This document shows positions 34,429-44,336 of a DNA stretch of 64,000 nt, piece by piece; position 1 is the stretch's first letter, and every line of letters begins with the position of its first letter. Position numbers and translations under genes: made by a program. Source of the stretch: Sphingobacterium faecale (GTDB lineage Bacteria; Bacteroidota; Bacteroidia; Sphingobacteriales; Sphingobacteriaceae); the NCBI RefSeq assembly GCF_016746095.1, contig NZ_JAERTY010000001.1, positions 124,001-188,000 on the forward strand. Direction: 5' to 3'. The notes under the pieces are model-generated. The model was given only the letters and a program-made list of their open reading frames with translations, made no database searches and was not told the DNA's origin.

Positions 34429-34896
34429 ATGGAAAATAGCTGTATGAAACATGTGGAAGAGCATTGGCAGACATTGACCGTATCGGCCAACGGGGCTTTT
34501 GAGCAGGGAGATTGGCAACTGGCCCTGTCGCTGTATAATGATGCACTGTACAGGGCTGAGGTACTTAATGACCATATCGGGGAATGTATGCGATTGAAAA
34601 TTCCGTTCATACAGGTATTTCTTATTTCCTGTAATAACCTGGCGCATACGTATCAACAGTTGTGTAGGGAGGAGGAGGGGGAGAATATGCTGAAGCGGGG
34701 GATCCACTATCTCTTTCATCTGATCCGGAGAAAACAGATTGAATTTTTGGAGGTCCAGTCGGATCTCAAAGCGGCAATAGCCAACTATGTGAGCTTTGTA
34801 CAGCAATCGGAAGAGGGGGATACTAAGCAACGTGATCTTGTCGAAATGGTGAACGAACAGCTTCTCGAAAATGATTTAATAACAACAGACCAATAA
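34429..34896 (+). CDS. Uncharacterised helical TPR-like protein
   Basis: A 155-residue cytoplasmic protein that starts 2 bp after the sodB stop. It is all helical, with a TPR-like stretch (ANGAFEQGDWQLALSLYNDA) near residues 20-45 and a long helical tail. Cysteines are at 5, 63, 68 and 79. I recognise no family beyond the TPR-like repeat. Its position between superoxide dismutase and peroxiredoxin suggests a partner or adaptor role in the stress operon. Confidence 0.8.
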   Translation: MENSCMKHVEEHWQTLTVSANGAFEQGDWQLALSLYNDALYRAEVLNDHIGECMRLKIPFIQVFLISCNNLAHTYQQLCREEEGENMLKRGIHYLFHLIRRKQIEFLEVQSDLKAAIANYVSFVQQSEEGDTKQRDLVEMVNEQLLENDLITTDQ

Positions 34897-34900
34897 TAAC

Positions 34901-35524
34901 ATGTGTAATTCAGTCAAAAAACTAATAAATGGTCAACAGGGACAGTTGATTCAAAAAGGAATATTGTCGATAGGGGATAAGCTGCCTGATTTTATTAAAA
35001 AGGCGGTAGTGACGACACCCGATGGAATCCAGATTACGGATATAAAACAGAGCTACGCATCGGATAGCAATAAGTGGACGGTATTGTTCTGGTGGCCTAA
35101 AGATTTCACATTTGTATGTCCGACTGAAATCATCGAATTTGACGGTAAGAGTACGGAATTTGAAGATCGTAATGCGGTCGTCATTGGAGCCTCTACGGAT
35201 ACCGAATATGTGCATCTGGCCTGGCGGCAACAGCATCCTGGCCTTGCGGATCTGCGGATCCCGATGCTGGCGGATACGTCCAAATCTCTTGCAGCGGAAA
35301 TGGGTATCTTGGATGAAGAGGAGCGCGTGGCTTACCGGGCGACATTTATCATCGATCCGAAAGGTATTATTCAATGGGTGGCGGTGTATCCGATGAACGT
35401 AGGACGCAATGTGGATGAGGTAATACGGGTATTGGATGCACTGCAGAACGGAGAGCTCACTGCTTGTGGATGGACACCTGCACAGGCGACGCTGACGACT
35501 CAAATGAAAGGGGAGCATGTCTAA
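34901..35524 (+). CDS. Peroxiredoxin, AhpC/TSA family
   Basis: A 207-residue thiol peroxidase. The peroxidatic cysteine is Cys73 in DFTFVCPTE, with the conserved Arg146. A second cysteine, Cys189 in LTACGW, is in the usual place of a resolving cysteine, so it is a typical 2-Cys enzyme. It reduces hydrogen peroxide and organic peroxides in the cytoplasm; the reductant (AhpF or thioredoxin) is not encoded here. It overlaps the aminopeptidase gene by 8 bp. Confidence 0.93.
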   Translation: MCNSVKKLINGQQGQLIQKGILSIGDKLPDFIKKAVVTTPDGIQITDIKQSYASDSNKWTVLFWWPKDFTFVCPTEIIEFDGKSTEFEDRNAVVIGASTDTEYVHLAWRQQHPGLADLRIPMLADTSKSLAAEMGILDEEERVAYRATFIIDPKGIIQWVAVYPMNVGRNVDEVIRVLDALQNGELTACGWTPAQATLTTQMKGEHV

Positions 35525-36959
35525 TAATTATCTGCACCTGGATCTGGTAGGCCATGCAGGCACAGAGACGGCACCTCCCGAAATGGACAGTCTTATTGTC
35601 CTGACGGAACGGACACAGGTGCAGCGTCTAGGCATACCTGCTGTCATGCTCGAACGTATCGAAAAAGCTTTTTCGGGAGATAAGACGGTCACTTTTAATG
35701 TGTTTGGGAGTCGCCATACATTGCTCATACTAGTTCCGGACAAAGGGCTCGAAACGCTGCGGTTGGCGGGAGCCTCGGCTTATGGTTTGCTGCGTAAACA
35801 CGGTGTTCAGGCGTTGCGCATCAAAGGACTCCATGTACTGGAGAAGAAGGAGCGTTACGCGATACTGGAGGGTATGATATTGAACAGCTATTCTTTTGAT
35901 AAATATAAAACAGAGAAGGATACGGATACCGTAGTGGCTCACCTGCCGGCCCGATTGTTTTCTCAGGCTGATCTCCAGGAGCTAAAGATATTGACAGAGG
36001 CTATTTCGCTGACCAAGACCTTGGTCAACGAACCGCCGAACAGTATGAATGCGGTACAGTTTGCAGATGTAGTGCAAACTATAGGCAGACAGTATGGCTT
36101 TGACACAGAAATCCTGGAGAAAAGTGAGATTGAAGAACTGGGAATGGGGGGGCTACTGGCGGTAAATAGGGGGTCGGTCATACCACCGACATTAAGTGTG
36201 ATGCGGTACAGGCCTGCCGATGCGCTCAATAAAAAGCCGATCGTACTCGTTGGCAAGGGCGTGATGTTCGATACGGGTGGGTATTCGGTAAAGGTGGGCG
36301 GAAATATGATCTCCATGAAAAGTGATATGGCCGGTGGAGCTGCCGTATTGGGCCTCATCGCAGCGATAGCTGGCAACGAATTGCCTTACTATGTGGTAGG
36401 GCTGGTACCGGCAACCGACAATAAGATTGCTGCCGAGGCATTGGTCGTGGACGATATCATACGTATGATGGATGGAACTACCGTCGAGGTACAGAATACG
36501 GATGCGGAGGGACGCCTGATACTGGCTGATGCACTCACGTATGCCAAACGCTTTGATCCGGAACTGGTCATCGATATGGCGACGCTCACGGGAGCATCGG
36601 CTGCTATTACGGGGCCATACGGGATAGCCGTATTGGGCAATGATCAGCAGCAGATCGATGTATTGAAAGATATCGGTGAACAGGTGTACGAGCGCTTGTT
36701 ACAATTGCCGCTATGGAAGGAATTCCGGGAGTTGCTGAAGTCGGGTGTCGCTGATCGGAGCAATCTGGGAGGGCCGGTAGGAGGGGTGAGTACATCCGCT
36801 ATATTTCTGGAGCATTTTACGGATTATCCATGGATCCATCTGGATATCGCGGGTGCGGCATTTGTCAAAGAGGCTAAAGGCTACCGCCAGAAAGGTGCTA
36901 CAGCGGTGCCGGTACGGCTATTATATGAATTTGTGAAAAGTAGGATTAAGAGAAGATGA
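35517..36959 (+). CDS. Leucyl aminopeptidase, M17 family
   Basis: A 480-residue cytoplasmic metallo-aminopeptidase. The C-terminal catalytic domain (about 165-480) carries the metal and substrate motifs [23 protein letters not shown] and the family signature [14 protein letters not shown], followed by MATLTGA. The N-terminal domain is the usual macro-like fold. It removes N-terminal residues from peptides. Its presence between peroxiredoxin and ribonucleotide reductase may reflect turnover of damaged proteins during stress; this is an inference. It overlaps both neighbours. Confidence 0.95.
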   Translation: MSNNYLHLDLVGHAGTETAPPEMDSLIVLTERTQVQRLGIPAVMLERIEKAFSGDKTVTFNVFGSRHTLLILVPDKGLETLRLAGASAYGLLRKHGVQALRIKGLHVLEKKERYAILEGMILNSYSFDKYKTEKDTDTVVAHLPARLFSQADLQELKILTEAISLTKTLVNEPPNSMNAVQFADVVQTIGRQYGFDTEILEKSEIEELGMGGLLAVNRGSVIPPTLSVMRYRPADALNKKPIVLVGKGVMFDTGGYSVKVGGNMISMKSDMAGGAAVLGLIAAIAGNELPYYVVGLVPATDNKIAAEALVVDDIIRMMDGTTVEVQNTDAEGRLILADALTYAKRFDPELVIDMATLTGASAAITGPYGIAVLGNDQQQIDVLKDIGEQVYERLLQLPLWKEFRELLKSGVADRSNLGGPVGGVSTSAIFLEHFTDYPWIHLDIAGAAFVKEAKGYRQKGATAVPVRLLYEFVKSRIKRR

Positions 36960-37927
36960 TGGAACCCATATTACAGGAAAATAAGGATCGCTTTGTGATA
37001 TTTCCGATAGCGCATGATGATATCTGGCAGTTTTATAAGATGGCAGAAGCTAGTTTCTGGACGGCCGAAGAGGTCGACCTGTCGCCGGATATCAATGACT
37101 GGATCCATAAACTGACCGAAGATGAACGGTATTTTATCTCCCGTGTATTAGCTTTTTTTGCCGCTAGTGACGGTATTGTCAACGAAAATCTGGCCATCAA
37201 CTTTATTAATGAGGTACAGTATCCAGAGGCACGCTTTTTCTATGGCTTCCAGATTATGATCGAAAATATACACTCGGAGATGTATTCGCTATTGATCGAC
37301 ACCTATGTCAAGGACCCTGAGGAGAAAGATTACCTTTTACGGGCTATGGAGACTATACCCTGCGTACAGAAAAAAGCAGACTGGGCTTTACGCTGGATAG
37401 AGAGTGGCAGCTTCAGCGAACGTCTGGTTGCATTTGCGGCAGTGGAGGGTATCTTTTTCTCGGGAAGCTTCTGTGCTATTTTCTGGTTGAAAAAACGAGG
37501 ACTGATGCCTGGGCTTACCTTTTCCAATGAGCTGATCAGCCGCGATGAGGGATTGCACTGCGATTTTGCATGTCATCTCTATAATAGCCATGTAGAAAAT
37601 CGGCTCCCGACAGAAACCTTACGGAGCATTATTCAAGATGCCGTAGCTATCGAAAAGGAATTTGTAACGGAGGCGCTACCGGTCCGCCTGATCGGGATGA
37701 ATGCGGAGCTGATGTGCCAGTACATCGAATTTGTGGCTGACCGTCTTCTGGTCGCTTTGGGCGAACAAAAAATATGGAATGCGATCAATCCCTTTGATTT
37801 TATGGAACTGATATCCCTACAGGGAAAAACCAATTTTTTTGAACGCCGCGTAGGGGAATATCAAAAACCGGGAGTGGCCAAGGGAAGTGGGGATGGTCGA
37901 CTGTTTTCACTGGACGAAGAGTTTTAG
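36956..37927 (+). CDS. nrdB: Ribonucleotide reductase class I beta (radical) subunit
   Basis: A 323-residue R2 subunit that generates the tyrosyl radical with a di-metal centre. Ligand-bearing segments are [32 protein letters not shown] (with the radical tyrosine in [12 protein letters not shown]) and [19 protein letters not shown]. The length and the C-terminal tail that binds NrdA ([15 protein letters not shown]) are complete. It overlaps the aminopeptidase stop by 4 bp and is followed by nrdA after 28 bp. Confidence 0.95.
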   Translation: MMEPILQENKDRFVIFPIAHDDIWQFYKMAEASFWTAEEVDLSPDINDWIHKLTEDERYFISRVLAFFAASDGIVNENLAINFINEVQYPEARFFYGFQIMIENIHSEMYSLLIDTYVKDPEEKDYLLRAMETIPCVQKKADWALRWIESGSFSERLVAFAAVEGIFFSGSFCAIFWLKKRGLMPGLTFSNELISRDEGLHCDFACHLYNSHVENRLPTETLRSIIQDAVAIEKEFVTEALPVRLIGMNAELMCQYIEFVADRLLVALGEQKIWNAINPFDFMELISLQGKTNFFERRVGEYQKPGVAKGSGDGRLFSLDEEF

Positions 37928-37955
37928 AAAAAGAATAATAATATAAGCCAAGTGT

Positions 37956-40295
37956 ATGTTCGTTGTAAAGAGAAATGGTAAAAAGGAAGTCGTGCATTTT
38001 GATAAGATCACCGCACGGCTACATAAATTGATCTATGGATTGTCGGTCACGGAGAAGGATGTGATCGATATCGCCAAAAAAGTGATACAGGGGATCTATG
38101 AGAATGTCAGTACTACGGAGTTGGATAATCTGGCGGCAGAGACTGTAGCGGCTTATACGACGATGCATCCGGATTTTGCGATTCTTGCCGCAAGGATTGC
38201 AGTCAGTAATCTCCATAAAAATACGCTGAAATCATTTTCCAGAACAGCAAAGCGGATGTACGGGTATCAGGATCCCGTAACGGGGACACATGCTCCTCTG
38301 ATTGCTAAGGAAATATACGATATCATCTGTGCACATGCGGATGAGATCGATAGCAGTATGCTCTATGATAGGGATTATAGTTTTGACTATTTTGGCTTTA
38401 AAACGCTGGAGCGCTCTTATCTGATCCGTGCCAATGGGCATGTGATAGAGCGGCCGCAGCACCTTTTTATGCGTGTAGCCATCGGTATACATCGTGACGA
38501 TATCCCTGCGGCTATAGAGACGTATAATCTGATGAGTGACAAATGGTTTATCCATGCTACGCCTACATTGTTTAATGCCGGTACTGCCAAACCTCAGCTG
38601 TCTTCCTGTTTTTTGCTGATCATGACTGAAGACAGTATAGACGGTATTTTTGATACGCTGAAACGCTGCGCATTGATTTCGCAATCGGCGGGAGGAATTG
38701 GCTTAAGTATCCATAATGTACGGGCTACGGGAAGCTATATCAAGGGGACTGGTGGGATATCCAATGGAATCATTCCGATGTTGCGGGTCTTTAATGATAC
38801 GGCCCGATATGTCGATCAGGGAGGTGGTAAGCGCAAAGGGGCTATTGCGGTCTACCTCGAGCCTTGGCATGCCGATATATTTGATTTTCTCGATATCCGT
38901 AAAAATCACGGTAAGGAGGAGATGCGTGCACGGGATTTATTCCCAGCGCTGTGGATTCCTGATCTTTTCATGAAGCGTGTCGAGGCCAATGGGCAATGGT
39001 CGCTATTTGATCCGAATGAAGCAGCAGGGCTCTACGGGGTATATGGAGAGGCTTTCGAAGCTTTGTACCTGCATTATGAAAAGGAGCATAAGTACCGTAG
39101 ACAGGTCAGCGCAAGGGAGCTATGGACTGCGATTCTGGAAGCGCAGATCGAAACGGGGACACCGTATATGTGCTATAAGGATGCGGCTAATGAAAAATCC
39201 AATCAAAAGAATATCGGTGTGATCCGCAGCTCGAACCTCTGTACCGAAATCATGGAGTATACGAGCAGGGAGGAGGTCGCGGTCTGTAATCTGGCATCGT
39301 TGTCGCTGCCGCGCTACGTGAGCAATGGACAATTTGACTTTGATAGATTGTATGAGGTGACAAAGATCGTGACCCGTAATCTCAACAGGATTATCGATCG
39401 TAATTATTATCCGATTCCAGAGACGGAAAGCTCTAATCTCCGGCACCGCCCCATTGGTATAGGGGTGCAGGGACTGGCAGATGTCTTCATGGTACTGCGG
39501 ATGCCGTTTGAAAGTGTAGAAGCCCGAAAGCTGAATGCAGCAATTTTTGAAACAATTTATTATGCTGCTATGGAGGCATCCATGGCGTTGGCAAAAGAGC
39601 AGGGGGCCTATTCGACTTTTGATGGATCTCCATTATCGGAAGGGAAGTTTCAGTTTGACCTTTGGGGGGTAGCACCTTCTGATCGCTGGGACTGGGAGGG
39701 GCTACGGCAGCAGGTCATCGCACATGGCGTGCGGAACTCATTGTTATTGGCGCCTATGCCCACGGCATCTACCTCCCAGATATTGGGCAATAACGAATGC
39801 TTTGAACCGTATACCAGCAATGTGTACAACAGACGTGTACTATCAGGCGAATTTGCCGTGGTCAATAAGCACCTGTTGCAGGATCTTATCGAGCTGGGAC
39901 TGTGGACTCCTGAGATGAAGAATAGGCTGATTGCCCATAATGGATCTGTACAGGATATTCCGCAGATTCCAGATGCATTAAAGGAGCTGTATAAGACCGC
40001 TTGGGAGATAAAACAAAAAAGCATTATCGATATGGCCGCGGATCGGGGTGCCTTTATTTGCCAGTCACAGTCCCTGAATATTTTTATGGAGCAGCCCAAT
40101 ATGGCTAAACTGACCTCGATGCATTTTCATGCCTGGAAGAGCGGATTAAAGACGGGAATGTACTACCTGCGGACGAAGGCGGCCGTAGATGCCATCAAAT
40201 TCACGGTCCAACCGGTAGATGCCGCTGGAACGGCAAAAGCGGATGTCGCCTGTTCGCTGGACAATGCAGAGGATTGTATGGCCTGTGGAAGTTAG
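37956..40295 (+). CDS. nrdA: Ribonucleotide reductase class I alpha (catalytic) subunit
   Basis: A 779-residue large subunit that reduces ribonucleoside diphosphates to deoxyribonucleotides. It has an N-terminal ATP-cone (about 1-90), so overall activity control is likely. The catalytic barrel follows, with QLSSCFLL, the [11 protein letters not shown] active-site block (Asn, Cys and Glu) and VCNLASLSL. The C-terminal redox pair lies in EDCMACGS. The order nrdB then nrdA and the stress genes around them suggest this copy serves DNA repair or growth under oxidative conditions. Whether the genome has another class I or class II enzyme cannot be seen here. Confidence 0.95.
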   Translation: MFVVKRNGKKEVVHFDKITARLHKLIYGLSVTEKDVIDIAKKVIQGIYENVSTTELDNLAAETVAAYTTMHPDFAILAARIAVSNLHKNTLKSFSRTAKRMYGYQDPVTGTHAPLIAKEIYDIICAHADEIDSSMLYDRDYSFDYFGFKTLERSYLIRANGHVIERPQHLFMRVAIGIHRDDIPAAIETYNLMSDKWFIHATPTLFNAGTAKPQLSSCFLLIMTEDSIDGIFDTLKRCALISQSAGGIGLSIHNVRATGSYIKGTGGISNGIIPMLRVFNDTARYVDQGGGKRKGAIAVYLEPWHADIFDFLDIRKNHGKEEMRARDLFPALWIPDLFMKRVEANGQWSLFDPNEAAGLYGVYGEAFEALYLHYEKEHKYRRQVSARELWTAILEAQIETGTPYMCYKDAANEKSNQKNIGVIRSSNLCTEIMEYTSREEVAVCNLASLSLPRYVSNGQFDFDRLYEVTKIVTRNLNRIIDRNYYPIPETESSNLRHRPIGIGVQGLADVFMVLRMPFESVEARKLNAAIFETIYYAAMEASMALAKEQGAYSTFDGSPLSEGKFQFDLWGVAPSDRWDWEGLRQQVIAHGVRNSLLLAPMPTASTSQILGNNECFEPYTSNVYNRRVLSGEFAVVNKHLLQDLIELGLWTPEMKNRLIAHNGSVQDIPQIPDALKELYKTAWEIKQKSIIDMAADRGAFICQSQSLNIFMEQPNMAKLTSMHFHAWKSGLKTGMYYLRTKAAVDAIKFTVQPVDAAGTAKADVACSLDNAEDCMACGS

Positions 40296-40319
40296 TTTGC
40301 ACAATAAAGAAGTAATGTT

Positions 40320-40958
40320 ATGTCAAAATTATTTTTAGTCCGACATGGACAATCACAATGGAATCTGGAGAACCGCTTTACCGGTGGCCAGGATATAGAT
40401 CTGACAGAGTTGGGTAAGCAGGAAGCGCGTCACGCTGGGCAGCAGTTGCAGGAGCAAAAAATAGATATTGCCTTTAGTTCTAAGCTCGTGAGGGCTAGAA
40501 GGACGCTGGCAATGATGTTGGAAGAAATGGATCGGCTTACCATCCCGATAATGACGACGGCCTGTCTGAACGAACGTTCCTATGGTATGCTCGAAGGGCT
40601 TAATAAAGCCGAGACGGTGCTGAAATACGGCGAAGCGCAGGTACAGGAATGGCGGCGTTCATTTGATGTGATTCCTCCCGGTGGAGAAAGCCTGAAAGAT
40701 ACCCATGATAGGGTAATTCCTTATTTTAAAAAATACATAGCACCTGAATTGGCTAGCGGAAAAAATGTACTCATTGTGGCTCATGGTAACAGCTTGCGGG
40801 CACTGATTATGTTTTTGGAGCATATCTCTTCGTCCGAAATCATGAAGCGGGAAATAGCGACTGGGGTGCCATTGTATTATGAGGTGAAGGACGCTTATTT
40901 CAAGAGAAGAGAAGCGTTGTTGTCTAAATCTCTTTTAAAAACAGCAACGCATGGCTAG
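40320..40958 (+). CDS. gpmA: 2,3-bisphosphoglycerate-dependent phosphoglycerate mutase
   Basis: A 212-residue glycolytic enzyme of the histidine phosphatase fold, converting 3- and 2-phosphoglycerate. The catalytic motif LVRHGQSQWNLENRFTGG is at about 6-23, NERSYGMLEGLNK near 88 and AHGNSLRALIMFLE near 155. It is shorter than the E. coli enzyme (about 250) but near the compact Bacteroidota forms. Its place behind ribonucleotide reductase in a stress operon is unusual. It overlaps the next small gene by 8 bp. Confidence 0.92.
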   Translation: MSKLFLVRHGQSQWNLENRFTGGQDIDLTELGKQEARHAGQQLQEQKIDIAFSSKLVRARRTLAMMLEEMDRLTIPIMTTACLNERSYGMLEGLNKAETVLKYGEAQVQEWRRSFDVIPPGGESLKDTHDRVIPYFKKYIAPELASGKNVLIVAHGNSLRALIMFLEHISSSEIMKREIATGVPLYYEVKDAYFKRREALLSKSLLKTATHG

Positions 40959-41244
40959 CGTGTATGTCGATGCAGAGGAAGTGGAGCTGCTGCTGGGCTT
41001 TCTGAGATTTGAGAACTTTTTTCCGGCACGGGGAACCCCGTCTTTTCTGGAGCTTAAATCGTTACTTGCGCCATACCTGGCTGATTTGGCGAAGCATAAC
41101 CGTAGGACCTTGTTCTCTCTGCTGAAAAACATGGGGATACCCAGCTACGAAGTACGTGCCTTATTGTCACGGAGAGCGGATGACGTATATGTTGGCCACA
41201 TAATTGCGGATAGAATATTGGAAAAACAACAGCAGCGTATGTGA
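40951..41244 (+). CDS. Uncharacterised 97-residue protein
   Basis: It starts within the end of gpmA (8-bp overlap), so it is co-translated. It is a helical protein without a signal peptide, rich in leucine and arginine (LLGFLRFENFFPARGTPSFL, NRRTLFSLLKNMGIPSYEVR). No known domain was recognised. The tight coupling and conserved-looking composition argue for a real gene. Confidence 0.75.
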   Translation: MASVYVDAEEVELLLGFLRFENFFPARGTPSFLELKSLLAPYLADLAKHNRRTLFSLLKNMGIPSYEVRALLSRRADDVYVGHIIADRILEKQQQRM

Positions 41245-41282
41245 GGTGGATACCGTAGGATACGCTGTAATTTTTGAGGATT

Positions 41283-41600
41283 ATGGAAACTACAGACGTA
41301 CTGACGCGATTGATGGATAAAATCGGAATTAACGAAGAGGTATCCCGTACTGCGCAGGAATTAAAATTTGAAGATCTGGTAAGGTATCTGGACTGGCTTA
41401 TACAGCATGATTTCAATAGGTTGATTGCGATATTGTACCGTATAGATGTGAAGGAGGAAAAGGCGAGAGAACGGCTTGCAGAGTCGCAGGGAAAGGATAC
41501 CCCAGGGTATGTTATTGCTTGTCTCCTGCTGGAAAGAGAAAAGGAGAAAATTGCTTTTAGAGCAAGGTCTGCAGCGGATAGGCAGTATGGGAACGATTAA
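41283..41600 (+). CDS. Uncharacterised 105-residue protein, last gene of the stress operon
   Basis: I place the start at ATG 41283 (METTDVLTRLMDKIGINEEV), since the only upstream in-frame option is a TTG three codons before. It is a helical, charged protein with no signal peptide. It contains KFEDLVRYLDWLIQHDFNRL and ends with a charged helix (LLLEREKEKIAFRARS). I recognise no family. It is followed by a strong terminator and so ends the operon begun at 33664. Confidence 0.78.
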   Translation: METTDVLTRLMDKIGINEEVSRTAQELKFEDLVRYLDWLIQHDFNRLIAILYRIDVKEEKARERLAESQGKDTPGYVIACLLLEREKEKIAFRARSAADRQYGND

Positions 41601-41630
41601 GCCTATTTGAAAAGACAGAATGGAATAGAA

Positions 41631-41667
41631 CAAAAGCCATTGGAAGAGAAACCCAATGGCTTTTGTG
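41631..41667. terminator. Bidirectional intrinsic terminator
   Basis: A perfect 13-bp stem CAAAAGCCATTGG (41631-41643) / CCAATGGCTTTTG (41653-41665) with a 9-nt loop lies between the convergent stress operon and the GH18 locus. The stem ends in A/T tracts, so it can work in both directions. Confidence 0.88.
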
Positions 41668-41741
41668 TAAATCCCCCTTTTTATAGCTAGCTTGTGAGGA
41701 CTAATGAATACATCTTCTATGGATAGAAGATCGCTAGTTCT

Positions 41742-43163
41742 TTACCAGTCCTTCGCATAAATTTTGCTCTTATCGATTACTAACTCATCGTCGAACAGGA
41801 TTCTGGCCACGTTTTGCAATGCTGGCGTCTGAAGCCCGTCGAAATTGGCTCGATTTGGATCAAATGCAAAAATCATGTGCGCACCAAAGCCCCCGGTTCG
41901 AAGATTGGTTAAAGCTGAAGTGGAAGGTAATCGACCTAGATTATATTCGGCAGAGGACATTCCCCAACGTGATTTGGGAAGCCCCGGATAACGGGTAGAT
42001 AGATCAAAACTACCGCCATAATCGTGTAATGCATAGTCTACATACTGTCCGGCCGGTGCTTCGGCTATTGCACCTGTGCCCCCAAAATTATTGGTTCTGG
42101 AATATACATATACCATGGTCAACTTATCGGGCATTGCCATTTTTGTCTCATATACAAGACGGGCGGCAGCACGATTGGATGGGGAAACAAATCCCGGAGG
42201 AGGAGGAGATTGGTAAGCGGAGTACTCATCGTCAAAAAAGACACCGTCTAGATTGTATGCGTCGCAAACGGTTTTTATCTCCTGGGCGAATACCTTGGCT
42301 GCCGCATCAGAAAGATTAGCGACACCGGAGCGGTCATGGTTTCCTAATATACTTAAGATGACCTTCATTCCTTTGTCCTGGAGTGGCTTGATGTATTTGG
42401 CATGATTGGCAAGTAAGTGTGTCACATTAGGATTGTGCGTTACCTTTACCTTGCCGGTAGTCTGATCATAGTTGATATTCGATGAAAATAGAATCACCAT
42501 ATCGATGAGGTACTTGTCACTGTTTTTTAGTTTTAAACTGAGATTGTTTAATGGATTGGTATCATTTACTTCCATACAGCTGATAATCTTAATACCGGTA
42601 CTTTTGTCTGTCGAAGGGACTTTTGAAAAGTCTTTTACAAAAAGTAATAGGTCGCTTGATTTAGAAAGAAGCGCCCCGTTCGTCAGTTTGGTACTTAATG
42701 GGATTACATAAGTTGCATTTTCATCAATTTCAGTTCCGCTTTTGGCCGAGACGGTTATGGGGGCGGAAGACATCGCGCTGGCTTGGACCTCAAACTGACT
42801 GTCGTTAGAAAAAGTTACCAATTCTTGAGGAAAGGCTTTTAACGTCGTGCTATTTTTCTGATTGTATGCGAGGAGAATACTTTCGTCGTAAATAAGGGAG
42901 CCTTTTATCGCCTGTGTAGCAGGTTTGGAGAGTTGGAGTACAACATCATAAGCCCCTTCGCTGCGAAGCTCCAACATGGCGTTGCCAATTTTACCATCGG
43001 TACCTGCAAGATAGCTTATGGATTCTCCGCTTACATGATATCCGGACTCGTCTATCGATTTGACCAAAATGGGGTCGTCTTTGCAGGCTTGCAAAGCAAT
43101 TGTAGAGACTACGGTAAGTAGTCCCCAGCTTAGAAGCTTATATTTTTTTGCTAAATATTTCAT
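41742..43163 (-). CDS. GH18 endo-beta-N-acetylglucosaminidase-like lipoprotein with DUF1735 domain
   Basis: A 473-residue surface lipoprotein (lipobox ALQAC, Cys27). An N-terminal DUF1735-like beta-sandwich (about 45-180) is followed by a GH18 barrel (about 190-465). The catalytic stretch is LDGVFFDDEY (305-314), with Asp311 and Glu313 in the places of the assisting aspartate and the acid glutamate. The canonical DxxDxDxE has another Asp at residue 309, which is Phe here. Enzymes of this build (EndoF/BT3987 type) cleave between the two core GlcNAc residues of N-glycans. It is the last gene of a SusCD locus with the order known for high-mannose N-glycan use. The changed residue may alter activity. 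Confidence 0.87.
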   Translation of the reverse strand: MKYLAKKYKLLSWGLLTVVSTIALQACKDDPILVKSIDESGYHVSGESISYLAGTDGKIGNAMLELRSEGAYDVVLQLSKPATQAIKGSLIYDESILLAYNQKNSTTLKAFPQELVTFSNDSQFEVQASAMSSAPITVSAKSGTEIDENATYVIPLSTKLTNGALLSKSSDLLLFVKDFSKVPSTDKSTGIKIISCMEVNDTNPLNNLSLKLKNSDKYLIDMVILFSSNINYDQTTGKVKVTHNPNVTHLLANHAKYIKPLQDKGMKVILSILGNHDRSGVANLSDAAAKVFAQEIKTVCDAYNLDGVFFDDEYSAYQSPPPPGFVSPSNRAAARLVYETKMAMPDKLTMVYVYSRTNNFGGTGAIAEAPAGQYVDYALHDYGGSFDLSTRYPGLPKSRWGMSSAEYNLGRLPSTSALTNLRTGGFGAHMIFAFDPNRANFDGLQTPALQNVARILFDDELVIDKSKIYAKDW

Positions 43164-43184
43164 ATGTATATAACTATTCGTTCA

Positions 43185-44330
43185 TCATTTTGTCGGTAAT
43201 GTTACAGCTGTCCATTTAACGGCTTTTTTAGCCGTCAGGTCGTTGCCATTGGGAGTATGATCTTTGATAACACTACCGTTACCCTCATTACATTTCCAGT
43301 AAGCAACTAGGCCTTCTGCCGTAGCTGCGACTTCATAAGGATTGCTGGCGATCTGATCTGCAGTACGTTCTGTATTCCAGATACGGCATTCTGAAATATC
43401 CCCGGCTAGGAAACGGGCGTCTTCATATGATCGACCGATATAGAAACCATCTTTACCATTTTTGCCAAAGCTTACTGTGGATAGAGCGGTATTGCCTTCT
43501 GACTGTAGTTTGCCATTAACGTATACCCGGATTTTTTTGTCTTTACCATTAAATGCTACTGCGAGGTGGACCCATTGATTGGTAGGTAGTCCTTTGGTAG
43601 CTGCGTCAGCCCCAGGCATATTCCCGGCAGATGTCGCCACCTGGATCTGATTAGGAGGGAAATTGGCATCGCCCAGGCGTATAAGGAAATTGCCTTCAAT
43701 GCCCATGATGGTGCTGATCATCCGGTCATAGTTGCGTACCCGGACCAGGGCCTCCAGTGTAAACTGTGATAGGTTGTTGACCGGAGTTGGATTTTTCCAT
43801 TGATCGATATGTAGATAGTTATCTTCAATATCAGCAACAACATCGATAAGGGCACCGCCTTTGATGGTGTAGAAAACTGTTTTCTGACTCTCTAATAGGG
43901 CTAGATTTCCTCCGGTAAGCGAGACGGGTAGTACAAATATTTTCTCCCTATCTAAGGTATTGATCTTATCAAATGACACGGTGATAGGGGTAGACTCTAC
44001 CGCACCTAGGCTTATCTGTGTTTTCGTATGGGAGAGTGTATAGAAATCAGCCGGGAGTATCTCTACTTTTTCATTGTATACTTTAGCATAGTCATTCAGT
44101 TTTGAAGGATCTATACCAAGATTGATTTCTATAGGAGCAGATTCTGGGCGGGCCATGGCTACTTTAATGTCAAATTGTGCGCTGGAAACAGACGGTTTGT
44201 TGATTATTCGCTCTAATTTCTCTGTAGAAATATATGCCTTGTTATCGAAGACTTCTTCGTTTTTACAGGAAGCAAGTAGGGTCAGTAATATTACCATGAA
44301 CCCTAAGGAGTATAAATGTTTCTTTTTCAT
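43185..44330 (-). CDS. DUF1735 and LamG-like lipoprotein, probable glycan binder
   Basis: A 381-residue surface lipoprotein (lipobox LLASC). Residues about 25-165 resemble the DUF1735 domain also present in the neighbouring GH18 protein. About 185-380 form a concanavalin/LamG-like domain (FTLEALVRVRNYDRMISTIM, WVHLAVAFNGKDKKIRVYVN, CRIWNTERTADQIASNPYEV). No catalytic residues are obvious. It lies between SusCD and GH18 in the same operon, so a surface glycan-binding role is likely. Confidence 0.87.
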   Translation of the reverse strand: MKKKHLYSLGFMVILLTLLASCKNEEVFDNKAYISTEKLERIINKPSVSSAQFDIKVAMARPESAPIEINLGIDPSKLNDYAKVYNEKVEILPADFYTLSHTKTQISLGAVESTPITVSFDKINTLDREKIFVLPVSLTGGNLALLESQKTVFYTIKGGALIDVVADIEDNYLHIDQWKNPTPVNNLSQFTLEALVRVRNYDRMISTIMGIEGNFLIRLGDANFPPNQIQVATSAGNMPGADAATKGLPTNQWVHLAVAFNGKDKKIRVYVNGKLQSEGNTALSTVSFGKNGKDGFYIGRSYEDARFLAGDISECRIWNTERTADQIASNPYEVAATAEGLVAYWKCNEGNGSVIKDHTPNGNDLTAKKAVKWTAVTLPTK

Positions 44331-44336
44331 GGTCTC

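Noticed and set aside
34922..35518. Long minus-strand frame opposite the peroxiredoxin gene
   Set aside because: It is a shadow of the well-supported peroxiredoxin frame, with no family features of its own.
35963..36376. Minus-strand frame opposite the aminopeptidase gene
   Set aside because: Shadow of the M17 peptidase frame; the proline-rich translation reflects antisense reading of conserved codons.
40320..40958. gpmA as truncated because it is shorter than the E. coli enzyme
   Set aside because: All catalytic motifs are present and the frame is intact; compact forms occur in Bacteroidota.
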